64,000 nucleotides of DNA, from contig JAQFVV010012397.1 in NCBI GenBank assembly GCA_028023455.1, positions 3,740,888-3,804,887 of the forward strand. The letters are read 5' to 3'. The stretch is from Epiperipatus broadwayi (Eukaryota; Onychophora; Udeonychophora; Euonychophora; Peripatidae). This document shows, piece by piece, positions 44,190 through 56,284 of this stretch. The notes beneath the pieces were generated by a model that was given only the letters and a program-made list of their open reading frames with translations, did not search any database and was not told the DNA's origin. Made by a program: the position numbers and the translations under genes. Position 1 is the stretch's first letter. Each line of letters begins with the position of its first letter.

Positions 44190-47100
44190 ATATATATATC
44201 GTACCCTTTTGTTTAAGTTAGAATGGATTATTTATATCAATTTACTGAAAAATTTTAAATTTCAAAGTTAAGTAAGGGAATGATGTATGTTATGTGCTGA
44301 AGATCTTTTAATAATCTATTTAGGGCAAGTAAAATAATTGATGTATAATATTGTGTTAGTATTTGAAAAAAACATTTAATTAAAAATCATTATAAGATTG
44401 TATGGTTGGGAAAACTGGCCATAGTAAGTACTGATTTAATAAGTCTTATAAGTGAATGATTAAAGTAAATTTTAAAAGTAGTACTTTAAAGTTAAATGAA
44501 TAGATTATTTAATAATAATAATTGTATTTAATGGCTATATTTTAAAATCATTTAATTAAAAGCAGTAATGTGGGAGATGAGTGCATATTTGATTTTATAA
44601 TATTGGAATAATTATTTTAAATTTTGCTATAATATTATTTTATGTAATATTTTATAAATTAAATTATTTATTTTAGTTTCATTTAAATTATTAGCATCTC
44701 ATTTATTTTTGTAAATCATGTGATGTGTAATATTCACACCTGTGCTTGAGAATAAAATAATATTATCTGTTATAAATATTAGGTTAGGTTTTTAAAATAA
44801 ATATAATAGATAAAATCAGATTTGTGTTTTATGTTGAAAATAAATACATTTTGTTTAAAATAAGGGTAGAAATAGTAATAAATATTGTAATGTGATTTTT
44901 AAAAGTTATTTTAAAGTATTTATTAAATGTAAATAAAATATGAAAATTAATTAAGAATTGAATGATTTAATAAAAATAAATAATTAATAAATTATTATTA
45001 GTTTTAACTTTAATCTGGTATTCATGGCCCAGGGTCATTGGAAGTAAGTATTGTTTAATGGACCAATCAAAGGCAGAGTAGGCTGGAGTATTTAAGAGCT
45101 GCACCAATTTTGCAGACTACTATTATTATAATTTTTACTATCGTTGTAACTGTCACTGCAACTTTAGTTAATTACGTATATTATAATAGTCAATTTTATC
45201 ATTTTTAATTCTAAAAAAAAGAATATTAACTCATTATTATTAGATTGTGGGATATAGAAATGCATTGCTAAAAAAATAAGTAATTCCTTATTTGCTAATC
45301 TACTTCATCTAATTTGTCATTAATGTAAACATGGAGAAGTCATCATTGAATGTAAATTTATTGATGGAAATATTCAATTATTATTTTCATACTAGGCATA
45401 TAATTTTGTCTGTGTTAATCATTCATGTTGATTTACGATTGAATTTCATAAAAGGGACTTCACAGGAGATATAGAAAAGTTTAAGCAGAAATGGAAAGTA
45501 AAAGAATATGAAATGCTTTTTATTCAGAAAGCTTATTTAAAAATAAGATAGTAAAGTGCTTTTAAAAAAAAACTTTTAGCGTAACAAAAACAATTATTTT
45601 AAGATGCTAAGATATTTCTTTATGGAAGAAATATTGAAAATAATTTTAAAACTGGGATTTTTAAAGAAGGATATAAAAATTAAGATAATTCGCAAAAATG
45701 ATTTATATCATAATTAAAAATCTTTAAAAAGATAATTAGTGTATGCTGGACATACAAAAGGTTTTCCAAAAATTATTGATGGAAAATATTTTAAACCACG
45801 TAATAAAGATCGAATGCTGGGAATTTTATTTGTTGTATCAGAGAACATAGAACAGGAAATATAGATAAAAGTTATAAGAATTTGGAAATCATTTTAGCGA
45901 AAAATATTAAAAGTATTTTTAATACTATATTTACATAGCAATGGAATGCATGAATTATTTAAAATTTTGGAGATAAGGAATAATTAATTACATCAATCTG
46001 GATAGTGTGAAATAAAAAGTAAACTTACTGTATTTAGCTTAGAACAGTCATCTTGAATTTTTGTGTTGCAATGTGAAATATTAGAGCATGCGTAGTTTTT
46101 GGCAACAAAAGTGTGATTAATAATGTGGTACCTGGAGAAAAAAGACACTTCCTTTAATGAACTTATATATAAAAAAAGAACATTTCATCTCAAAAAGTTT
46201 TAATGGAACTGTTGCAAATATAACTTTAAATTATTTTTTTACTAAAAAATTAATATTAATGCTTATTCACAGTATAGAGATAGAGTAGGAACATAGAACA
46301 TTAAATTATTTACTAACTTATTGATTAAATTGTTATTGCAAAAAAAAACTCTTTAATAATTTTTTAAAAAAAAAAACTCATTATATTTAAAAGTGTGATA
46401 ATATGGAATAAATGATAATTAAAATGCTTTATTTAGTTCATGATCCAGAAGACATTAACTAAGTAATTACCAGCAGAGATTACTTATGGTAATAATGTAA
46501 AATATTGATGATTTTATAATGTATTTTATTATTTTGTGTGAATGTATGGGGATGTATATAAAACATGGTACCTACACATAGTTTATCGTTTGTTTAGTCA
46601 TTTTAAAGAATATGCATACTTTTATTGATATCATAAGGATATTTAAACATAAGGGAAATATAAGTATATGATTCTATTATAACTGAACTTAATGTTTATT
46701 TTAAGTGATTAAGGTATTAAAATATGACATTGATGCTGATTGTTTATACTTAAGTTTGAGAGTTACCAAAGGATGAAATAATCTTGTCTTATTAGTCAGT
46801 TAGATTGTTATTTTAAAACATGAATTTATTTATTGTTATAGAAATGTGGGAATGAATTTAGCAATGTAAAGTGATAGATCTCTAATGATAATATCTTAGT
46901 ATTAGGTTAAATGAGACCAAGATAATATTTTATGTAGGGTTTATTTATATGGGAATAAGAGTAGACTATAGTAATGATTATGCAAGTATAGACAATATAG
47001 CCCTATAGTTTGTATATATTCATGGCAGTGTTTATTTTCTGTGTGTTAAAGCTTAATGTGCCATAGTGCTGAATAAATAGCCTGGGCATTATATTTAGTA

Positions 47101-48909
47101 GTAGAGGTTATTAGACAAATAAGTCATACCTCAATTTTATACACTGGTACCATGATGATTAGTTAATAAAGGTGTTATTAAGTTGAAGTTATAGTTTATT
47201 CCATATACCTACTTGTTTACTTATTAGTAAAATTTTCTTGGATTACATCGTAAAGGATGGTATTTTAAAATCTGAAATAATGAATAAGTTTGGAAATATA
47301 GAATTGTTATTGAAGTGGATAAGATAAGTTATGTTACTTGGAGTAAAAATAAATGTAAAGATTATAAAAACATGATTTTATCAGTGAAAGAATCATAAAA
47401 CTTTTCATATTTAAAAATGATATTTATTTTTTTTTTAAAATAAATAATTGATAATTAAAAGGGGGTTTATAATGATATTATTAAGTATTTTTCAAAGACA
47501 TACTTATAATGCATATTTTTCTTTACAAGTAAAGGTAATAAACTAAATTGTGTTTAATGAATATAAGTAATCATAAGTTTTGTGAAAGTGATTTTATGAT
47601 AACACACTAATACATACATTATATTTGAAATCTAAAGTAATGATTAGTAAGCAGTTTAGTTTACTTGTATGCTATTAATCAAGGTCATTCACATCATTAT
47701 TTACTGAGGAATGACTATATGAAATAATAAAATTATTTTTCTAAAAGACTAAATAACAAGAATAAGTCCATATTGAAATAATCATCTTATATTTTTAGAA
47801 CATATCGAATTAATAAAATTTAATAAATGTAATAAAGATCATATAATAATATTTTGAAAATAAGAGATATTTTTTAATAGCCTATATTTTAGTTCATTTA
47901 ATTTGTGTTGGAAAAGTACATAAATGTGAATAAACAGAATTCCTTAAGATTGTAAATAATGTAAATAATTTTATTGTTAAGTTTGTTAATAAAATTGTTA
48001 ACTTTGTTTTATAAGTCTTGGTGTTGACTCAATTTCTTCACATCACAATTACATAATCACAGATAATTATAATTAAGACATAGTATTTGCACATCATAAA
48101 TAAAGTTATTATTTAAGAGTTATAATGTTTTATGGATATGTTTATTTAAGAAGTTTCATGTATTATATTATTATGATGGTCATAGAATAACTACAGAATA
48201 TTTACACTGAATTATATTATTAATGATTGCCATATTTTCTCAGATTATATCATACCAAATATGTTTGTTTAAGATGCCATATGGATAATAGAAGATTACA
48301 TTACATTATTATTATGTGATATACATGAATAATATTAGAAGTAGAAAAGATACAAGATTAAATTATAGATTGAAGAATAATATTATTATTTTATTAGTAT
48401 TGGTATTAGTTAGATGTAGTTAAGATTGATATTAAATCCCTTATCATACTTGATTACAAGAGTTATAATTATTTTAGAATTATTTTAAAAGAACCTGAGA
48501 TACCTTGAACTAAATTATTTTAATAGAGATATTCAGATTAATTTATTAAGAATCATTTACTTAATTAATTTTGATTAAAGATGTAGGAGTACTATAGATG
48601 TAGTATTTAAGTAATAAGAGTAAGGATAGTATTCTTATGCCATTAAGGTGATATCCTGTGGGATATTGGCTTAATGTATTCGTTTTGCCACTTGTAAACT
48701 CACTTCATAGTCTCATGATTTTATTAGATATGTATTTATTTAATTTATAAAACAGAACTATATTATTATTTATTAGTTAAGCTAGTTTAATAATGGATAG
48801 TATTAAAGAATATAGTTATTATTGACTTAGATACATTTTTAGATAAACATAGTTATTTATCTGAGCTAGATTAATTTATTGTTATTACATATTTCCTGGA
48901 AGTGAGGGT

Positions 48910-48912
<3 letters not shown>
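44178..48912. other. Very AT-rich stretch, no gene seen
   Basis: About 4.7 kb of A/T-rich sequence without open frames longer than about 60 codons and without repeats of the families seen elsewhere. One promoter-like motif set is listed separately. Confidence 0.5.
45063..45120 (+). promoter_or_regulatory. Promoter-like CCAAT and TATA motifs
   Basis: CCAAT at 45063-45067 and TATTTAAG at 45089-45096, 22 bases apart, in a short GC-richer island (45005-45120) within very AT-rich DNA. A start site would fall near 45118-45125. No open frame follows, so this may be a relic LTR or non-coding promoter. Confidence 0.25.

Positions 48913-48993
<81 letters not shown>
48913..48993. repeat. (AT)n microsatellite at an RTE 3' junction
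   Basis: 81 bp of AT directly abutting the 3' end of the - strand RTE element. Confidence 0.97.
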
Positions 48994-48994
<1 letters not shown>

Positions 48995-48995
<1 letters not shown>

Positions 48996-49614
48996 CAACC
49001 ATTATCAATCCACTGTAGGATGAAGATCTCTCCAAGTTCAATCCATCTTCTCCTATCTTTAGCTTCTCTTCTCCACATCACCCCTGCACACTTTCTTATT
49101 TCATCCATCCATCTCACATGTGGTCTCTTTCTGGGTCTTTTACAATCTCTTGGAATCCAGTTTAAAATTTCAATTGTCCATCTATTATCATCTCTTCTAG
49201 CAATATGTCCAGCCCAACTCCATTTCAGTCTTTTTAATTTTTTCAATGAGGTCAGTAACACCTGTTTGTTCTCTTACCCATACATTGCATTTTCGACTCT
49301 TTTTGTTACTCCCAACATGCATCTCTCCATACTTCTTTGAGTGGTCTGAAGTCTCTGTATTGCTCTACTATTAAGAGTCCAAGCCTCAGATCCATAAGTA
49401 AGAACTGGCAAAACACATTTATTAAAAACTTTCTTTTCAAACACATAAGCATATTTCCTTTTAGTATCAAGTTATTTCCACCAAAAGCACTCCAACCAAG
49501 TTTAATTCTATGATTAATTTCATCCATTATGATTCCATATGTATTAATAATCTGACCAAGGTATTTGTAACTGTTAACTTCTTCTAACTCATCATAATCA
49601 ATCTTTATTTTCAT
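48995..49614 (-). pseudogene. RTE C-terminal region
   Basis: 49614-49306 begins with EVNSYKYLGQIIN and continues through RIKLGWSAFG and KRKFLINVFCQ. 49261-48995 has LKWSWAGHIARRDDNRW, RDCKRPRKRPHVRWMDEI and ends LQWIDNG before a stop. This is the conserved tail of RTE/BovB-like proteins (WAGHIAR..., RGRPxxRWxDD..., L..W..NG). One frameshift separates the two stretches. Confidence 0.82.
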
Positions 49615-50302
49615 ATTTTGAGAAAAATCCAGTAAACATTATTTTAGTCTTTTTAACATTTATCTTTAGTCCTACTTTCCTACTTTCATCTGATAACTCC
49701 TGCAACATTTTTTGTACCTCTAAAGCATTATTTGAAAAAACAACTACATCAACTGCAAAATCTAAATGACTTAAATAATCTCCATTTAATTTCACTCCTT
49801 TAGCTTCCCATTTTAATCCACAAAATACTTCTTACAGTACTGCGGTAAAAAGTTTAGGAGATATGGAGTCACCGTGTCTTACACCTGTTTCAATGTTGAT
49901 TTTTCTACTATTATTATGTAATCTAATTGTTGCTGTTGAATTTTTATAAATATTCTTTAAAATATGACAATATCCTGGATCTATACCTTGATGATCCAAT
50001 GCTTTAATCACTGAAGAAATGTTTATAGAATCAAATGCCTTTTTGTAATCTACAAATCCTAAGCATAATGGCAACTCATATTCATTTGTCCTTTCTATAA
50101 CTTCTCTCAATACCTGCATATGATCTACTGTACTAAAACTACTTTTAAATCCAGCTTGTTTTCTTGGTTGATGGAAATCCAGTGTTTTCTGTAGATGAGT
50201 TGTAATTATCTCAGTAAAAATTTTGTATAAAACTGATAAAAGGCTGATAGGTCTGTAATTTCTAATATCTTCTTTATCATCTTTTTTAAATATTAATACC
50301 AC
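49598..50302 (-). pseudogene. RTE reverse transcriptase domain
   Basis: The stretch 50302-49832 (156 aa) reads NYRPISLLSVLYKIFTEII, QAGFKSSFSTVDHMQ, VDYKKAFDSIN, and GVRHGDSISPKLF, which are RT blocks 1 to 4 of RTE elements. After a stop, 49795-49598 continues with HLDFAVDVVVFS and KINVKKTKIMF. The catalytic box normally has two aspartates (FADD); here it is FAVD (codons about 49747-49761), so the first aspartate is lost. The related copy at 60.6 kb still has FADD. Confidence 0.85.
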
Positions 50303-50499
50303 ATTCTTCCAATCATCTGATACATCTTTATCATTTAGACATTTGGTTTATAACTTTGCTAAAATTTTTTCTATTTCTTCTCCTGCTTCTTTTAATATAT
50401 CAATTATAATTCCATCATTAGCTGGAGCCTTCCCTTTCTTCATAAATTTAATTGCATGTCTCACTTCATCATTTAAAATTCTAGGCAATTCAGAAGATA

Positions 50500-50945
50500 T
50501 AATAGGTATAGGAGGCACTTGTTCTTTATTACTATATAATTCTTGATAGAAGTCTTCTACAAATTTTATGATGTCATCTCTCTTTTTAGTAATAATGCCA
50601 TCTTTTTTTCTTATTGCAGATGTAAATTTCCTACCAATATCAAAATGTGTTTTACACTCTTTAGACTTTTATTCTCTTCTAGAGCTTTCCTTGCTAATTC
50701 ACAATTATACTTTCTTATATCATTTTCAACTCTTTTCCACAACATTTTACAAAATTCGAGATATTCAATCTTTTTTAATGCATCATTGTTGTATATCCTC
50801 ACATTCCTTCTTTTCTTCATAAATTCTTTAGTCTCAGTAGAAATTTTATTGGTCAATTGCTGCTTTTTTCTACTAGCTATCTTTGTTGCAGTTTTTAAAA
50901 GTGTATCAGTTATTTTCCTATTAATGTCATTCAAATCTGAATCAT
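50500..50945 (-). pseudogene. RTE linker between endonuclease and RT
   Basis: The open stretch 50934-50611 is lysine/asparagine-rich and includes TKEFMKKRRNVR and ALEENKSLKSV, typical of the helical linker before RT in RTE proteins. It then passes via frame changes into the block before the RT palm. The + strand open frames at 50343-50968 are shadows of this sequence. Confidence 0.65.
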
Positions 50946-50957
50946 ATTCAAAATCTA

Positions 50958-51760
50958 CTAATACTTGAAACTGATTTGTAGTTCTAATTTAAATTCATTA
51001 GAATGTTTCTGAAGATTATGAATATTAATTGTAAATATTGTTTTTCTTAATAATTTTTGTCTCTTTAGTTTTGCATTAACATGTATCTTACATCTTACTA
51101 ATTGATGATCATTTCCTGTGTTAAATTTATTAAGAACATTACAATCTTGAAATATGTATTTTCTGTTTGTCAAAATATAATCCAATTCTGCTGTACCTTC
51201 ATTTGGATGCTTCCATGTCCATTTCCTTTTAACATTTTTCTCAAAAAAAGAATTCATAATATAAAGTTTTTCTTTTTCTGCAAACTCCACAAGTCTATGT
51301 CCTCTCTCATTTCTATTACCATAACCAAAATTACCTACAGCATTTTCATCTTTTATTTGTTTACCAATTCTAGCATTAAAGTCTCCCATAACAATTTTAA
51401 AATGTTGTTTACTCTGATCAAAAGCCTTTTGTACATCCATATAAAAATCCTCTACTTCATCACTATCAAAACTTGTTGGGGCATAAACCTGAATTATCTG
51501 CATTTGGTATCTACTATTAAGTTATAAAACTAATCTTGCCACTCTGTCCAATACACCAACAATCTCCACAATGTTATTCTTCCATTTTTTATTTATAATG
51601 AATCCTACTCCACTTGTATTTCCAATATTTGTGCATTTATAGTAGAGTTTTAGTCCACTTTTTAAATCAATTGTTTCTTCACTTTTTCTTCTAACTTCAC
51701 AAAGTCCAAGAATGTCCCATTTAATATGGATGTCAGCAATGGACTTCTATTATATCAGTA
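50958..51760 (-). pseudogene. RTE endonuclease domain
   Basis: The N-terminal part (about 51745-51530) reads WDILGLCEVRRKSEE, then GVGFIINKKWKNN, the family's E-containing and GVG blocks. The open stretch 51503-50958 (181 aa) reads IIQVYAPTS, VMGDFNARIGK, GNRNERGHRLVEFA, TWKHPN, LDYILTN and GNDHQLVRCKI. These are the Y-A-P, G-D-F-N, N-x-R-G-xxL, D-Y-I-x and (S/N)-D-H-x-x-V motifs of apurinic-type endonucleases, with catalytic D, N and H kept. A stop near 51525 separates the two parts. This enzyme nicks target DNA. Confidence 0.85.
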
Positions 51761-51840
51761 CTTTAACAAATCCAGATTACCATCCACATGACCCTTAGAT
51801 AGAAATTTATTTTGATGACACCACTTATCTACAAAATTCA

Positions 51841-53630
51841 AATAATAAAAAAAAAAGAAAAATACGCTTGATTTAACATAATGCAAGTCTAAATAATTAA
51901 TTTCTAAATTTACATTGACATATCTATTTACATGTTAATCCATATCCAATGGGCTAAGTTAGAGTTCCTTATGAATCTCCTCCAAAATATATGTACAACT
52001 TATTATATGATAGCAAAAGCTATTCACAAAAAGGGGTTAGTCATTTATGCAGAAAAATAAAAGTAACGATTGTTAGTCAATATATAATAAACAACACAAA
52101 TTCTGTCTCAATAAGGTATATGTATTTAATGTAGTAATAATAAAGCCTTACCTTATTATCATGTAGTTAATGGTCAAATGTAAGTTTCTATGGGTGGAAA
52201 AAGGTTGACCTAAATTTTATTTATAAAAGACATTTCAAGTAAAATTAACTATTCCTCCCCTATTTTCGACTTCTATTTAAGATTGATTTTTTATAAAAGT
52301 CAAAAAAAAAAAATTACATTTCCAAGTATGAGACAAAATAAAAAAAAATATTTACAACAGTAATTAAAGATTTAAAACATGTAATTAAAAATTAATAATT
52401 TCTTTAAATTGATTGGATTTAAAATTGATGAGTTGACAAAAGTCCTTCATATATATAGTTCATGCTTTACAGAAGATTATCTTTAAATGAAGTACATGCT
52501 GTTTATTGGCATCTGTTTGTTATGCACTCAGAACAGTTCTATCTTGGCTCTCACTCCATCTTTCCACAGATCCATCAGTAAGCATTTCATATAGGACAAA
52601 AGATGCTTTCTTTGGCGTTTCAAGAATTGATAAAAGAAATTCTCAAGTTTATGAGATTGTCAATTTAGCAAGGAAACATCATGTGGTGGTTAATTATAAA
52701 TTATTTTTTAAAATAAACTATAGTTGGCATAATATAGGTTTCACACATGATTGAAGATTATTTCAAAATTATATTTTGAGTACTGATGATTTTTAATATT
52801 CTTTGATTCATGTTCGACTAGAATGGTTATGATTATTTGATATAAAATACATTTAAAGTGAATTTCTGACTTTATTCATTGAGGTGAAATTCTTTATTCT
52901 TCTTTGCTTTAAATATGTATTTTACTTATCACAGTATTATATGAAAATTATATGTCCAAAAATAACAATTTTCTTAAACAGCACATCCGATTTCTCTTGT
53001 ATTCTAAAAACATTTTCTCTTTTTTTTGAACTTGTCTTTTTGTAGTGTGTAAGTAATCCACGAAGATCATGCAAGTAAAAAAAAAAGATTTTATATTTTT
53101 TTATCTCACATAATTCCTAGTTTAGCATATTAAAATTTTCATTTATTTTTTTTAAAACCGTATTTGCTTATTATTATGCATATTATATTATCGATTATTT
53201 AAAAGTAATGCAATAAATTATCATTTTGTTCTTATACTTGTTTGCATAACGACTGCTTTGACCTCTGTTCATTTCATAATTAATAAATATCGTCCGTGTC
53301 ATTATACTGTTTAGACTAGTGACGCATAAGACAATAGAGACAAATTCATTATAGGTTGATATTTATATTTGTATTAATGGTTTTTTTAAAGAATTTAATT
53401 TTGTGCGTTTTCATTAATAGGGATTTTCCTAATTATTTATATATGTGATAGGAGAAAAAAGAAATATTTTTTTTGCAAATTTAACCTGTTGCCATTTGTT
53501 AAAAAAAAAATCACATAACCACATCTAGTTATGTTTTGAGATTGTAGATTAACGCATATACTATCTGTGTATCAATTAAAATTTATTATTTGAGCTAAGT
53601 GTAAGTTAGGAATGGGCACAATTGAGCAAG
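51841..53630. other. AT-rich stretch, no certain gene
   Basis: Nothing recognised apart from the open frame at 52506-52754, listed separately. Confidence 0.45.
52506..52754 (+). pseudogene. Unrecognised 82-codon open frame
   Basis: The product (starts MASVCYALRTVLSWLSLHLS, later KDAFFGVSRIDKRNSQVYEI) has a more normal residue mix than the lysine/isoleucine-rich chance frames around it, and its base composition is less AT-biased over codons 1-60. No family is recognised. It may be an old exon or a transposon piece. Confidence 0.25.
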
Positions 53631-53639
53631 CTTGTAAGC

Positions 53640-54180
53640 TGCCCTCACAATATGTATAACTAATTTTATCATTTAATCTCTTGTAACACTTTAATACATT
53701 TTTCCCAATCTAATGAAGCAAGTAAACTATTGCTATTTAATTTGATATTATTTAATTCTATAATTATTTCTTCTGAATTTTTAATACTATACATACCATA
53801 TCCAATTATATTTACCATTTTTTTAATATATTATTGTTTATAAATACATCTACTCTTGCAGTCATATCTTTTTTGTGTTTTAAAATTTTTCAAATATATA
53901 TGGATGCATAAAAGCTGTTGGATATAACCATCTATACTCTTTACCATTAATCAATTTCTTCCACTTTTATATAATTCAATAAGACTTTATATTTGGTTTT
54001 TATTTTATTCCTAGGATCTTTATTCATTTCTTCATCTCCCTGACTTATTATATCTTCATTCATTTTTTTTATCATACTCATTTTCTTTTAAAATTACAAA
54101 GCTATTATTTTTACCTTCACATGTTATTATCAGCCTCCCAGTATTTACCTTTTCTCATCACATGATCACCATCTCTATGC
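53640..54180 (-). pseudogene. Decayed coding remnant, unrecognised
   Basis: On the - strand, in pieces: NGKEYRWLYPTAFMHPYIFE (about 53945-53886), SEEIIIELNNIKL and LLASLDWEKCIKVLQ (about 53790-53670). The phrases are protein-like and in consistent orientation with the remnant at 55.1-55.7 kb. Both could be parts of one retroelement ORF, but no catalytic motif is visible. Confidence 0.35.
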
Positions 54181-54203
54181 TAGCACATAATTGTTGTAAA
54201 CAA

Positions 54204-54700
54204 AGGCAAAACTCTTCATACAGTAGTGGCACCTTGTGCCAAACAGAGTAATCAATAAATGCCAGAAGGTTTGTGCATAAAATCCCTATCTAGTGCCTAC
54301 TCATCCAATATCCCCAGACTAGTTTCTGGCTTGTGGCCATCATCATCAATCCTGCCTAATAAGATAGTGGTGGCTATGGTTGTTTAAGAGCCAAAGACAC
54401 CAAAATGTATGGGTGCTGAATTGAGTTCAGACCCATTATTGTGTTTTCAATTTCATTCTCATAGTTTTGTAGTAAAGCAGAGTTAAAAGGTGGCTTCTGG
54501 AGGGTTGCATTAGATCCTAAGAGCTAGGTGCAGTGCTCTCAGATCCAAGGCTCCTCACTGATAATGGCCACAAGCCAAAAACTAGTCAGGGGATATTGGA
54601 TGAGTAGGCATTAGATAGGGATTTTATGCACAAGCTTTCTGGCATCCATTGATTATTCTGTTTGGCACAGGGTGGCACTACTGTATGGAGAGTTTTACCT
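54204..54700. mobile_element. MITE with long inverted ends (about 150 bp)
   Basis: The left arm (54204 to about 54350) and the reverse complement of the right arm (about 54555-54700) match closely: both start aggcaaaactct/aggtaaaactct, then catacagtagtg, gtgccaaacagagtaatcaa, gcataaaatccctatct and tccaatatcccc. The interior has no transposase frame. It shares its ends with the shorter element at 54819-55012. Confidence 0.82.
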
Positions 54701-54818
54701 TTATTTACCTTTTCTATAATTTTTTTATAATACTTTTCTTTCCACTCTTTTTAATTATAACATTTTAAAAAATATTTATCACATTATTAAGTTTTGATTG
54801 CAGTTGAATTTTTAATTC

Positions 54819-55012
54819 ATTAAAACAGGCAAAACTCTCCATACAGTAGTGCCACTCAGTGCCAAACAGAGTAATCAATGGATGCCAGAAGGCTTGTGCA
54901 TAAAATCCCTATTCTCATCCAATATCCCCAGACTAGTTTCTGGCTTGTGGCCTTCATCAGTGAGGAGTTTTGGATCTGAGAGCACTGTATGGAGAGTTTT
55001 GCCTGTTTTAAT
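54819..55012. mobile_element. Short MITE with perfect inverted ends
   Basis: Terminal inverted repeats of 29 bp, beginning attaaaacaggcaaaactct and continuing ccatacagt, are identical at both ends. Between them is the left-arm sequence of the neighbouring longer MITE, then a piece of its right arm (ggatctgagagcactg). It looks like an internal-deletion form of the same family. Target duplication is unclear, because the inverted repeat runs into the flanks. Confidence 0.85.
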
Positions 55013-55079
55013 AACAGTAATGTGTTAGCATAAGAAATAGTGATCATGTGATTTTTAATTCATCTTGTATGTCTGCTGC

Positions 55080-55690
55080 ATTCACACTTATAACAGTTTT
55101 TTTTTTTTTATAGATATCTCAATTAACAATTAGTGTATATATTTTTTCCTTTATTCAATCTCTTTATCTCCTTATTATCAAATTCAATATTGATAAATTT
55201 ACAACTTTTTTTGTAATACAATTATCACTTCCTATATTATTTTCATGTAAACTATCTTCCAAATTCTTATTTTTTTTTTTTAACCATTCCTATTTCTTAT
55301 TGTACTTTATTTTTAACATATTCATTAATTTCTTATTATGATCCAATAATTGATACTTTGTATCTTCAGATATTTTTTTTACACATGATTTTTTCTTAAT
55401 ATATTTTTAAGTCTATTATACTTTTTTATATAACTATCCATACTGTTATATGTTTGCTTTATAAATCAATTCAAAATAGCTTCTTTAATTCTATTATATA
55501 AAGTAATATTTTTATTTATATAAAATTCACATGACTTAGATATTTCTTGCATTTTAAAAAAAAAGACAACTGATGCTTCAATTCTTCAATTCTTTTCTGT
55601 AAATTCCATGCTTTTTTAAATCTTACAAAATTCACTCTACTTAAGTAATTATATAAAAACGACATACCTTATTTCTATCATTTTTTCCCT
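55080..55690 (-). pseudogene. Decayed coding remnant, possibly Penelope-like N-terminus
   Basis: The - strand reads LSRVNFVRFKKAWNLQKRIE, then ELKHQLSF and, after a shift, FLKCKKYLSHVNF (about 55665-55535), later SEDTKYQLLDHNKKLMNML (about 55370-55310). The FLxxCxxxxxxPxF-like segment recalls the region before RT in Penelope-like proteins, which would agree with the Penelope remnant at 34.7-35.9 kb. The assignment is weak. Confidence 0.3.
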
Positions 55691-55769
55691 TCTGTTCCTC
55701 TTCTTTTTTTTTATTATTATTTTTTTCTATCTTCTTAAGTTCCACGTAATTTATATTCTCAAAAATGAT

Positions 55770-56055
55770 TTATATATTCAGGGATGGATTTCATATATTT
55801 CAGCCTGCCATTACAGTAAAAACCATGCAAAATATTTGAGTTATAACTATTTTATAAAAACTGCTGGTGGTCCAATTTCTTATCAGTTTTTTAGAACGCA
55901 CTTATTTTTATTTATTTTTATTAAAATTAATGTTATTGTGCACACACACATATATATAAATATAATAATGTTCAAGGCTAAATGGGTTAATAGGTGTTCA
56001 TTAGAAACCAATCAACACTTAGACAATCCCAATATCATTCACCATTCTCTTGTGA
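55770..56055 (+). repeat. Dispersed repeat, copy 1
   Basis: The part 55770-55895 is related to 57710-57850 (shared ccatgcaaaatat/ccatgtaaaacat, ttataaaa-ctgc, tccaatttcttat, ttttttagaac). The part 55965-56050 (ttcaaggctaaatgggt, caacacttagacaatccc) is related to 58365-58440 and 58755-58830. So one composite unit occurs at least twice, with other sequence inserted in the second copy. Confidence 0.65.
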
Positions 56056-56284
56056 TGTTTTTTCCTTTGATCTTCAACTCTCCTTGACTCTTTTCTATTT
56101 TAGTTTACTTCTCTTCTACTTTCTTATAACTTTCATCATTTACTCAACAATCTATTTTTCATTCTTTTCAATAGCTGGTAAAAAGCCTTTAAAATTAACT
56201 GCTTGCTCTTTTTTTCTTTTTGAATATATTACTTTCTTTTGAGAAGTAGTAATTAATTTATATAATGCACAGAAAGCTTATGTA

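Larger units (their letters stand above)
48994..51840 (-). mobile_element. Near full-length RTE-type non-LTR retrotransposon
   Basis: Read on -, the element has endonuclease (about 51760-50990), linker (50968-50500), reverse transcriptase (50302-49600) and C-terminal tail (49614-48995), about 2.8 kb in all, near the usual length of RTE elements. It lacks an ORF1 with zinc knuckles, as RTE elements do. Three further copies of its 3' part are in the window (5.5, 10.6 and 60.6 kb). Frameshifts and a mutated catalytic box show it is inactive. The 5' boundary is approximate. Confidence 0.85.

Noticed and set aside
50343-51527. Several + strand frames of 80-140 codons
   Set aside because: Antisense shadows of the - strand RTE endonuclease and linker, which carry clear family motifs.
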